DNA of 41,290 nucleotides from CAYFUF01 sp964346245 (GTDB lineage Bacteria; Bacillota; Clostridia; Tissierellales; Peptoniphilaceae), in NCBI GenBank assembly GCA_964346245.1, contig CAYFUF010000013.1, positions 1 to 41,290 of the forward strand, read 5' to 3'. The notes under the pieces are model-generated. The model was not told where the DNA came from, searched no databases, and saw only the letters and a list, made by a program, of their open reading frames with translations. This document shows positions 32,447 through 39,707 of the stretch, one piece after another; positions within the stretch are counted from its first letter, which is position 1, and every line of letters begins with the position of its first letter. The position numbers and the translations under genes were made by a program.

Positions 32447-35400
32447 CTACTTTTCATCCATATACTCTTCGAAATGGAGGGTAATGACTTTCGTTATGCC
32501 TTCTTCCATCGTGATTCCATACAACATATCAGCTAGTTCCATGGTAGTTTTTCTATGAGTAATTACAATGAACTGCGTAATATCCTTAAGCGTTTGAAGA
32601 TATTTGACGTAGCGCCCGATATTCGCTTCATCTAAAGATGCATCTATCTCGTCTAGTACACAAAAAGGCGTCGGCCTAATAGCAAATATAGCGAACAATA
32701 GGGCTAATGCAGTCATTGATCTTTCTCCTCCGGAGAGTAAATCAAGGCTCTGTAATTTTTTACCGGGAGGCTGGGCTTCAATTTCAATGCCCGCATTTAA
32801 GATATCGCCATCATCTAAACTTAGCTTCGCTTGTCCCCCTTCAAAAAGAATTTTAAAGATTTCATTATACTTTTCATTTATTTTTGCGAAGGAATCTTTG
32901 AACATGAGCTCCATGGTCTTATCCAAATCTTTGATTAGAGATTCGATATCCTCCTTCGATTTCCCTAGATCATCCATTTGGTTGTTCATGAATTCAACTT
33001 CTTCTTTGAGCTCCTGGTAAGCATCTATGCTTGCATAGTTGAAGTAGCCGATCTGAGCTAAAGCTTGTTTTAGCTGATTTACCTTTGTCCTAGTAGCAGG
33101 GATTGGTACTAGGTCTTCTAGCCTCTTATAAATTTCTTCCTCACTGAGATCATATTGCTCTCTGTAGTTATCAACAAGTTGCTGAATTTGATTGGTCGAA
33201 TTATTAAAATCTACTTCCCATTGGTAAATGGCCTTATCTAAATCCGCAAGCTGTTTAGACAATACATCCTTTTGAGCAACTTGTTCAGTGAAAAGACTAG
33301 TGACATCTTCCTTTGCCTTCTTCGCTTCTTGAATAGCTAACTTGATTTGTTCTACTTGCTTTTGATAAGAGATTAACTTCTCTTCCTTATCTTTGATGCT
33401 CGCTTCTTTATCTTCGATGCTCGTTTTTAACTCGTTTAAACTATCAGCATTCGTCTTTAGATCAAATGCTAATTGGTCTAAGCGCTCCTCAATAGTAAAT
33501 TTACTATTCTCAGCGATCTGGTTTTCTCTCCGATTAAAGTCCAACTGGCTAGCCAGAACTGCCCTTTCCCGTTCTTTCTCTTGGAAGCTAGCGTCTAATT
33601 CAATCAGACGAAGCTCGCAATCTTTAATCTTCATGTCTAAAACTTGAAGGGATTCTTCTAAATCAGTCTTCCTTTGTTTGAACTCTTCTGGAGAAAAGAC
33701 AGTTTTTTTATCAAGCTCGACTCGTAGTTCGCTTAACCTGCCTTGAAGATTTTCTACATGGATTCTATTGCTAAGCTGCTCACTCTCCCAATCTCTAAGT
33801 AAGGTCACAAGCTTTTGCTCTTTATCTTCTTCAGTAGACTTGTCGGCAAATAGTAACTTGCGCTCTTCAACCGCAGCAAGTCCTGCTTCACGCAAGTTAT
33901 CTTCATTCTTCTTTTCTTCTTTAATCTCTTGGAGCAACCGGTCCAATTGATCTTGTCGGTTAATCAAGTTGAAGGACTGCTTATTGGATAAGCTACCACC
34001 AACCATGGAACCCCAAGTATTGACGATATCACCTTCTAAGGACACAATGCGGTTGCCTTTAAACTTGCGAGCAAGCCTTGTTGCCGCATCAATGTTCTCA
34101 ACAATAGTCGTTCGCCCAAGGAAGTGCCAAATCAATGGACGGAGTTCTTCGCTACAATCAATTGCATCCGCTGCATTGATGACCTCTTCCTTTTCCTTCG
34201 TATAAGTTGGCTTATTCCCTCTGATACGTTCAATGGGAAGGAAGGTTACTCGGCCTAAATGGTGAGTTTTGAGATATTGGATAAGGTATTTAGCATCTTC
34301 TTCAGTTTCCACAACAATATTCTGCAAGCTACCGCCCAAAGTAACGTTAATTGCATCCTCGTAGGGCGATTTAACGCTAATTAAGTCAGCAAGGACACCA
34401 ACATATCTCTCTCGCAACGAGGGATCTCTGTCAGCGGCCTTCAATAGCGCCTGCACCGACCGATTGTAGCCGTCGTAGTTCTCTATGATGGTTGTTAAAG
34501 CTCTGCGCTGAGACTCTAGAGAAGACTGCTTGTTCAGCGATTCGCTAAGCTGTCCTCGGGTCATTTCGATAGTATCATCAAGAGATTCAATCTCACTATA
34601 AATATGTTGAATGGTATCTTTGACTTGCCCTATACGCTCTTTACCGTCCGCAATCCTCTCTTCAAGCGCTTTACTTTCTTGGTCTCTTTCTTCTATATTC
34701 TTTTCAAGAACTTCCAGCTCCACTTTAATCTCTTTTTGACGAGCGAGAAGGGACTCATCCGCTTCTGTTTGACTCTTCTTCTCATATTCCAAATAATGAA
34801 GTTGATCTCTTTCCGTCTCTCGTCTCTTCAAATATGATTGAATCTCATTACGTAGCGCATCAGCTGTAGAAGTATTTATCTCACCCAATTGATCTATTTT
34901 TTCTTGCAGTTGGTTCTTATCGCTAGCTAAGTTCTTTATCTTTGTGTTAGCTTCTTCAAGGCTTTCTTGTGCAAGCCTCTTATTGCTCTCTAACTTTTCC
35001 TGTTCATTCTGCAAGCGATTCACTTCTTGTTCATGAAAGCGAAGTTGTTCTTTCTGTAAGAGTTTATCCTGCTCGGCACGATTAATTGAAGAATTTAGGC
35101 GAGCCAATTGCTCTTGGTGTTCTTCGGCCTGTCTTTCCATGTCTTCAATTTGCTCTTGGTAAGGTTCCAACTTCTTAACTATCTGATTCCACTCTGCCTG
35201 AGCTTCGCTTTGATCGACTCTCGCTTTTTCCAACTCACTAGCGAGTTTTACTCTCTTTTCTTCTTGCTGCTTCAATTGGCTTTGCAATAAAGAAAGTTCA
35301 TGACGCTCTAAATCCTTGGTTAAGGCATAGCCCTTCTTTGCATTTTCAGCTTGTTGATGGAGGAGTTCTGCTTCTTTACGCTTCACCCTCAGGTCAGAAA

Positions 35401-35974
35401 TGACACCTTCTAAACTCTCGCTAGTTCTTACGAGGCGACGTTCCGCTTCCACTTTTCGTTGCTTATATTTTGCGATACCAGCGGCTTCTTCAAATATAGC
35501 TCGCCGATCTTCAGATCTGGAACTCAAGATATCATCAATTCGCCCCTGCCCGATTATCGAGTAGCCTTCCTTACCAATCCCAGTATCCAAGAAAAGATCT
35601 CTGACGTCCTTTCTCCTCACGGAACTGTTATTGATTAAGTATTCACTTTCTCCTGACCTATACACTTTCCTTGATACGGTAACCATATCGTAGGGCAAAT
35701 CTATGGAGTGATCACTATTGTCAAAACCGATAGTAACGGAGGCCATATTCATGCGAGCCTTCTTATCCGTTCCGGAGAATATGACATCTTCCATCTTTGA
35801 GCCTCTAAGAGCCTTAGCAGACTGCTCGCCAAGAACCCAACGGATAGCATCTGACGTGTTCGACTTGCCTGATCCATTGGGTCCAACGATACCCACGAAA
35901 TCATCATTAAATTCAAATTTTGTCTTTTCTGCAAAAGACTTAAAGCCATATAATTCCACAAACTTTAATCGCAA
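32447..35974 (-). CDS. smc: Chromosome segregation ATPase SMC
   Basis: Condensin-type ATPase that organises and helps separate chromosomes with ScpA/ScpB. 1175 residues. Walker A GPNGSGKSN near residue 30; first coiled coil ~170-490; hinge ~500-640 with VTLGGSLQNIVVETEEDA; returning coiled coil; C-terminal LLSGGERSMTALAL signature and Walker B FCVLDEIDASLDEANI. I prefer a TTG start at 35974, because AGGTGG lies 5 bases upstream and the protein then begins RLKFVELYGFKSF like its relatives. A GTG at 35983 is the alternative. It is separated from rnc by a strong hairpin. Confidence 0.97.
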   Translation of the reverse strand: MRLKFVELYGFKSFAEKTKFEFNDDFVGIVGPNGSGKSNTSDAIRWVLGEQSAKALRGSKMEDVIFSGTDKKARMNMASVTIGFDNSDHSIDLPYDMVTVSRKVYRSGESEYLINNSSVRRKDVRDLFLDTGIGKEGYSIIGQGRIDDILSSRSEDRRAIFEEAAGIAKYKQRKVEAERRLVRTSESLEGVISDLRVKRKEAELLHQQAENAKKGYALTKDLERHELSLLQSQLKQQEEKRVKLASELEKARVDQSEAQAEWNQIVKKLEPYQEQIEDMERQAEEHQEQLARLNSSINRAEQDKLLQKEQLRFHEQEVNRLQNEQEKLESNKRLAQESLEEANTKIKNLASDKNQLQEKIDQLGEINTSTADALRNEIQSYLKRRETERDQLHYLEYEKKSQTEADESLLARQKEIKVELEVLEKNIEERDQESKALEERIADGKERIGQVKDTIQHIYSEIESLDDTIEMTRGQLSESLNKQSSLESQRRALTTIIENYDGYNRSVQALLKAADRDPSLRERYVGVLADLISVKSPYEDAINVTLGGSLQNIVVETEEDAKYLIQYLKTHHLGRVTFLPIERIRGNKPTYTKEKEEVINAADAIDCSEELRPLIWHFLGRTTIVENIDAATRLARKFKGNRIVSLEGDIVNTWGSMVGGSLSNKQSFNLINRQDQLDRLLQEIKEEKKNEDNLREAGLAAVEERKLLFADKSTEEDKEQKLVTLLRDWESEQLSNRIHVENLQGRLSELRVELDKKTVFSPEEFKQRKTDLEESLQVLDMKIKDCELRLIELDASFQEKERERAVLASQLDFNRRENQIAENSKFTIEERLDQLAFDLKTNADSLNELKTSIEDKEASIKDKEEKLISYQKQVEQIKLAIQEAKKAKEDVTSLFTEQVAQKDVLSKQLADLDKAIYQWEVDFNNSTNQIQQLVDNYREQYDLSEEEIYKRLEDLVPIPATRTKVNQLKQALAQIGYFNYASIDAYQELKEEVEFMNNQMDDLGKSKEDIESLIKDLDKTMELMFKDSFAKINEKYNEIFKILFEGGQAKLSLDDGDILNAGIEIEAQPPGKKLQSLDLLSGGERSMTALALLFAIFAIRPTPFCVLDEIDASLDEANIGRYVKYLQTLKDITQFIVITHRKTTMELADMLYGITMEEGITKVITLHFEEYMDEK

Positions 35975-35999
35975 GTCGTCCACCTACATTCTAGTCTCG

Positions 36000-36051
36000 A
36001 AAAAGCACAAGTAAAGATTCAAAAACCTTTAAATCTTTACTTGTGCTTTTT
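36000..36051 (-). terminator. Long perfect hairpin, terminator of plsX-acpP-rnc
   Basis: A perfect 20-bp stem (arms 36000-36019 and 36032-36051) with a 12-base loop. One arm reads AATCTTTACTTGTGCTTTTT on the minus strand, so the T tract is part of the stem. Being symmetrical it could stop transcription in both directions. Only 25 bases separate it from the smc start codon. Confidence 0.8.
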
Positions 36052-36086
36052 ACTCTTTCTTGACCATATTTTACTTTTATCAAGCC

Positions 36087-36800
36087 CTACTCTACAAGAT
36101 GGTCATAAGCCATCTGAGCAGCTTTTTGTTCAGCCATCTTCTTGCTGCCAGCTTTTGCCTCGCATACTTTTCTTCCCTCCACAAATAAGCCGACAGTAAA
36201 GACCTTTTCATGGGAAGGGCCTTCTTCATGTAATAACTCATATTTAAACTTTTTTGCCTGGCTATGGAGAACCTCTTGAACTTTAGATTTGTAATCAATA
36301 AACAAACGGTGGCTTCCTACTTCTTGCTCCAGTATACGATTTAAATTCTCATCGAAGAATGACCGAATCCAATCGATTCCTCCATCCCTAAAGATTGCCC
36401 CAATGACCGCTTCAAAACCATCTGATAGAATAGAAGGTTTTTCCCGACCACCTGTTGCTTCTTCCCCTTTTCCCATCATAATTAAATTCCCGATACCGAA
36501 GATGGTTGCTATGTAATAAAAGGAAGGCTCGCACACAATCTGACTTCTTCTCTTGGTCAGCCATCCTTCAGGTTTCTCCGGATAGCGCTCGAAGAGAAGA
36601 TCACTAACAACAAGTTCTAATACAGCGTCGCCTAAGAACTCCAAGCGCTCATTGCTAGCTAAAGTCTTGTCTGGACTCTCATTTAGGTAGGAGCGGTGAA
36701 TTAAAGCTTCCTCCAATAAAGACAGGTCCCTAAACTCATAGTTTAGGGATTCCTGTAATTCTTGAATAAGCTCTTGACGCTTTCTGCAGCTTTCCCTCAT
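36087..36800 (-). CDS. rnc: Ribonuclease III
   Basis: Double-strand-specific endonuclease for rRNA precursor processing and RNA decay. 237 residues. Catalytic signature NERLEFLGDAVLEL is near residue 50 and the second acidic site is in SDGFEAVIGAIFRDGG. The C-terminal dsRNA-binding domain includes DYKSKVQEVLHSQ and GSKKMAEQKAAQMAYDHL. The ATG overlaps the acpP stop as ATGA (36797-36800), implying coupling. Confidence 0.97.
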   Translation of the reverse strand: MRESCRKRQELIQELQESLNYEFRDLSLLEEALIHRSYLNESPDKTLASNERLEFLGDAVLELVVSDLLFERYPEKPEGWLTKRRSQIVCEPSFYYIATIFGIGNLIMMGKGEEATGGREKPSILSDGFEAVIGAIFRDGGIDWIRSFFDENLNRILEQEVGSHRLFIDYKSKVQEVLHSQAKKFKYELLHEEGPSHEKVFTVGLFVEGRKVCEAKAGSKKMAEQKAAQMAYDHLVE

Positions 36801-37033
36801 TGCAAAAGTTGCTCGATTCTATTGATTACATCATCTACTGTATGCATGTTCTCGAGCTCGTCATCATCGAATTGAACGTCAAACTCATCTTCAACGGACA
36901 TGATAAAGTCGAGGGTAGCAATAGAGTCAATCTTGTAGTCTTCTTGCAAATCAGCTGAGGTATCGGTCACTTCTTCACCAATTTGATCTTCAATTAACTT
37001 GAGTACTTTTTGTTCGATATCTTTTCTTTCCAT
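36797..37033 (-). CDS. acpP: Acyl carrier protein
   Basis: Small acidic carrier of growing fatty acids. 78 residues. Ser37 in KIDSIATLDF is the expected phosphopantetheine site; the usual DSLDxVE is DSIATLD here, an acceptable variant. Its place between plsX and rnc supports the fatty-acid role rather than a polyketide carrier. ATG 37033 is 3 bases after the plsX stop, whose last codons contain AAGGAG. Confidence 0.94.
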   Translation of the reverse strand: MERKDIEQKVLKLIEDQIGEEVTDTSADLQEDYKIDSIATLDFIMSVEDEFDVQFDDDELENMHTVDDVINRIEQLLQ

Positions 37034-37036
37034 TTC

Positions 37037-38017
37037 CTACTCCTTTTCAGCAAGTATTCTTATTATTCTATCTTCAACGTGAGATTCAGCATAAGCTAGG
37101 GCTTCCATTATTGCAATCTTAAATACTTCTGCATTGGAATTGCCATGAGCCTTATATACAGGTTTTTTGATACCCAGAAGAGGGGCCCCTCCTCTATTAT
37201 CTAAGCTGTAATCTTTTAAAGCTTCCTTCATTGCATCTTTAATCAGCCAACCACCAATCTTTGACTTAGTGGAGCTATAGATGCTCTTCTTCAAGGCGCC
37301 CAGAAGTGAGCTAGCTGCTCCCTCTAGCGTTTTCAGGGCGATATTTCCAGCAAATCCATCGGTGACGAGAACATCACAGACACCATTCAAAATATCTCTC
37401 GCTTCAACATTACCAACAAAGTTTAAGGAGCTATCTTTTAAAAGCTTATAGGTTTCAATTGCCCTCTTATCTCCCTTACCCTCCTCAGAACCAACATTTA
37501 ACAGACCTACCCGTGGACGTTCAACGCCCAAGTCTGCTTCGCTGTAAGCTGCTCCTAAGACGGCAAACTGATAAAGAATCTCAGGCGATGTATCCATGTT
37601 CGCCCCGCTATCTACTAGAATTGTGCCTCCATGAGGATTTGGGACCCAAACAGCCAAGCAAGCCCTATCGATGCCTTCCAATCGCTTCGTGATGAAATAA
37701 CCACCACCAAGCAAGGCCCCAGTGCTGCCGGCGGACAAAAGCACATCTCCTTCTTCATTCAATCTTTGCAAAGCAAGAACGATGCTGGCATCCTTTTTTT
37801 TGCGGATAGCCATAACTGGTGATTCCGTATTTTCGATAAAATTTTCTGTATGAATAAATTCAACCTTATCTACCCCCTCGAGAACTGGGTACATCTGCTC
37901 CTTTGGGCCTACTAAGATTGCTTCAAAGTCTTTCTCTTGGCGAGCCAACTTAACAGCATTAGCCACCATTTCAGGTCCCTCATCGGAACCAAAGGCATCG
38001 ATAATAATCTTCGCCAT
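37037..38017 (-). CDS. plsX: Phosphate acyltransferase PlsX
   Basis: Converts acyl-ACP to acyl-phosphate, the first step of phosphatidic acid synthesis in most bacteria. 326 residues. Family features: IIIDAFGSDEGPEMVANAV (usually DAMGGD), LLSAGSTGALL, GANMDTSPEILYQFA, LLNVGSEEGKG, VLVTDGFAGNIALKTLEG and GGAPLLGIKKPVYKAHGNSN. ATG 38017 follows TGGAGGTG. Unlike B. subtilis, no fapR, fabD or fabG is interposed before acpP. Confidence 0.97.
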   Translation of the reverse strand: MAKIIIDAFGSDEGPEMVANAVKLARQEKDFEAILVGPKEQMYPVLEGVDKVEFIHTENFIENTESPVMAIRKKKDASIVLALQRLNEEGDVLLSAGSTGALLGGGYFITKRLEGIDRACLAVWVPNPHGGTILVDSGANMDTSPEILYQFAVLGAAYSEADLGVERPRVGLLNVGSEEGKGDKRAIETYKLLKDSSLNFVGNVEARDILNGVCDVLVTDGFAGNIALKTLEGAASSLLGALKKSIYSSTKSKIGGWLIKDAMKEALKDYSLDNRGGAPLLGIKKPVYKAHGNSNAEVFKIAIMEALAYAESHVEDRIIRILAEKE

Positions 38018-38085
38018 ATCTTCACCTCCATGGCAATATACTATATTTTAACATATGTCTCTTAGTATCTGTTAATTTTGAACAT

Positions 38086-38112
38086 AAAAAAAGTGCAGTA
38101 TATCTGCACTTT
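38086..38112 (-). terminator. Intrinsic terminator of rpmF
   Basis: On the minus strand AAAGTGCAG pairs with CTGCACTTT around a 5-base loop, and the T run at 38086-38092 follows. It begins 8 bases after the rpmF stop and separates rpmF from plsX. Confidence 0.88.
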
Positions 38113-38120
38113 CCGTTTCA

Positions 38121-38300
38121 CTATTCAGCTGAAATAACTTCCTTACCCTTGTAGAAACCACATGCACCACATACGCGATGTGGAAGCTTTGGTTCTCCAC
38201 AATTTGGGCACACATTTGTTGCATAGGTCTTTAGACGATAGGAAGAAGCTCTTCTCTTGTCTCTTCTTGCCTTTGACGTTTTTCTCTTTGGCACTGCCAT
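38121..38300 (-). CDS. rpmF: 50S ribosomal protein L32 (zinc type)
   Basis: 59-residue large-subunit protein. The start MAVPKRKTSKARRDKRR is typical. CPNC and CGACG supply the four zinc Cys, so this is the C+ form expected in zinc-sufficient cells. ATG 38300 follows GGAGGGGG. It stands alone between its promoter and terminator. The yceD (DUF177) gene that usually precedes it is absent; the next gene upstream is the divergent tmcAL. Confidence 0.96.
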   Translation of the reverse strand: MAVPKRKTSKARRDKRRASSYRLKTYATNVCPNCGEPKLPHRVCGACGFYKGKEVISAE

Positions 38301-38347
38301 GGTGAACACCCCCTCCTTCGAAGTTCGTTTTTTAGAATAACATAGGT

Positions 38348-38376
38348 ATTATACGCGGTCTGTCTATATTTGTCAA
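38348..38376 (-). promoter_or_regulatory. Consensus promoter for rpmF
   Basis: Minus strand -35 TTGACA (38371-38376) and -10 TATAAT (38348-38353), both perfect, with a 17-base spacer. Predicted start near 38341, about 40 bases before the rpmF ATG. Confidence 0.85.
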
Positions 38377-38438
38377 AATAATTTATGTTTGAGCAAGCAA
38401 TCCTTATACAAATGAAACTCAACTAGCAAACCCGCATC

Positions 38439-38468
38439 TTCTCACTTATTCGAAACATTTGTTATACT
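38439..38468 (+). promoter_or_regulatory. Candidate promoter for tmcAL
   Basis: Plus strand TTCTCA (38439-38444), 18-base spacer, TATACT (38463-38468). Four of six and five of six to consensus. It is divergent from the rpmF promoter across about 60 bases. Confidence 0.35.
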
Positions 38469-38515
38469 ATAGCTATTATAAGCAATATAAACAAAAGATG
38501 AAAGGGGGAAATGAT

Positions 38516-39646
38516 ATGCAGGCGACTGGGATTATTTGTGAATTAAATCCTATGCATAAAGGACACTTCTATCTAGTTCAAGAAGCTAAAAAAAGAAATC
38601 AAGCCGTAGTTGGCGTAATGTCAGGTCCCTTCGTTCAACGTGGAGAGCCCGCAATTATGGATAAGTGGGATAGGGCTCGAATAGCTATCATGAATGGTTT
38701 CGATCTTATCATTGAGCTTCCACAAGTCTACGCTCTTCAAAGTGCAAAATGGTTTGCCCTAGGAGGCATTAAGACCCTCTCTTTGATTACTGGTATCGAT
38801 AACGTGACATTCGCATCTGAGCCTGGCTGGGATATTGAAGCCCTACATGCTTACCAAAACATCTTACGTCGACAAACTGGCACAATAGATCAAAAGCCAC
38901 AAGTTGATAAATCAATGAACACGGTGCATAAGGAGCTAACAGCTATCGAAGTGCCTGCTAATGCTAAGCTAGGTTTAGCCTACTTGCAAGCAATACAAGA
39001 AGAGCACTTAGGATGGCCCGTTCATATCGTTGAGCGACAAGGTGCTCATTACCACGATGACAAGATGAGTGAAAGCTACCCAAGCGCAACAGCTATAAGA
39101 AAAGTAATACGTAAAGAAGGCGTCATACCTGTGCTTCCCTATCTTGCTGGTGGTACAAAAGTTGAGGATTTTCCTCCACATTTGCCCCTACTGGATGACC
39201 TTAGAGATTATATAGAAATCGCATTAATACTGGATAATATAGATTTTTCTCGTTCTGCTCATTTTGAACCAGGCATGGATAACAGGCTGGTTAAGTCAAT
39301 TCAAGAAGCTCATAATCTAGAAGAAGCTTTTCTCCTAGCTTCTAATAAGAAGCATTCAATCAGCCGGTACCGTAGACTAATTTTGACCAGTATCTTAGGG
39401 ATAGGTCGTGTTGACAAAGCGATAGCGGACACATACTGTAGACCTTTGGCTTTCAATGACATCGGGCGTGAACTCCTCAAACAAGTTAAAGTACCTATTG
39501 TTCAGAAATTGAGCCAAGTAAAGCTGGACAAGCCACGCTCAGATATATTAGCAATCGATGTGAAGGCGCAACAATTATATGAGTGGTTAAGCCAACAGAA
39601 AATCAAGCGAGACTACCAAGCAACTTTTTACTATCAGGACTTTTAG
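38516..39646 (+). CDS. tmcAL: tRNA(Met) cytidine acetate ligase TmcAL (YlbM)
   Basis: Uses acetate and ATP to form N4-acetylcytidine at the wobble base of elongator tRNA-Met in B. subtilis. 376 residues. The nucleotidyltransferase-like N-terminus GIICELNPMHKGH has His14 and His17; VMSGPFVQRGEPAIMDKWDRARIAI and LIIELPQVYALQSAKWFALGG are family hallmarks. Start set at ATG 38516 with AGGGGG 8 bases upstream; the open frame extends back to a TTG at 38459 without support. The only plus-strand gene, divergent from rpmF. Confidence 0.94.
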   Translation: MQATGIICELNPMHKGHFYLVQEAKKRNQAVVGVMSGPFVQRGEPAIMDKWDRARIAIMNGFDLIIELPQVYALQSAKWFALGGIKTLSLITGIDNVTFASEPGWDIEALHAYQNILRRQTGTIDQKPQVDKSMNTVHKELTAIEVPANAKLGLAYLQAIQEEHLGWPVHIVERQGAHYHDDKMSESYPSATAIRKVIRKEGVIPVLPYLAGGTKVEDFPPHLPLLDDLRDYIEIALILDNIDFSRSAHFEPGMDNRLVKSIQEAHNLEEAFLLASNKKHSISRYRRLILTSILGIGRVDKAIADTYCRPLAFNDIGRELLKQVKVPIVQKLSQVKLDKPRSDILAIDVKAQQLYEWLSQQKIKRDYQATFYYQDF

Positions 39647-39655
39647 CAAAATAAA

Positions 39656-39698
39656 AAACGACCTTAGCTATAGACTAGATCTAAAGCTAAGGTCGTTT
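39656..39698. terminator. Bidirectional terminator between tmcAL and the FAD reductase
   Basis: A 14-bp perfect stem: AAACGACCTTAGCT (39656-39669) pairs with AGCTAAGGTCGTTT (39685-39698) over a 15-base loop. On the minus strand it runs into TTTTTTATTTT, a strong tail; on the plus strand into TTTACTATTATC, a weaker one. It serves two convergent genes. Confidence 0.85.
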
Positions 39699-39707
39699 AC
39701 TATTATC

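Noticed and set aside
35975..36019. Candidate smc promoter TTTACT-16-TAGAAT
   Set aside because: Its start would fall inside the smc ribosome site and its -35 inside the terminator stem, so it is probably chance.
38018..38080. Possible plsX promoter and a partial FapR-like box (TTAGTATCTGTTAAT)
   Set aside because: The best -35/-10 pair needs a 19-base spacer, and the box matches only part of the known palindrome. Neither is good enough to call.
38459..38515. Upstream TTG start for tmcAL adding 19 residues
   Set aside because: It overlaps the candidate -10, and the family N-terminus GIICELNP begins right after ATG 38516, which has a proper ribosome site.
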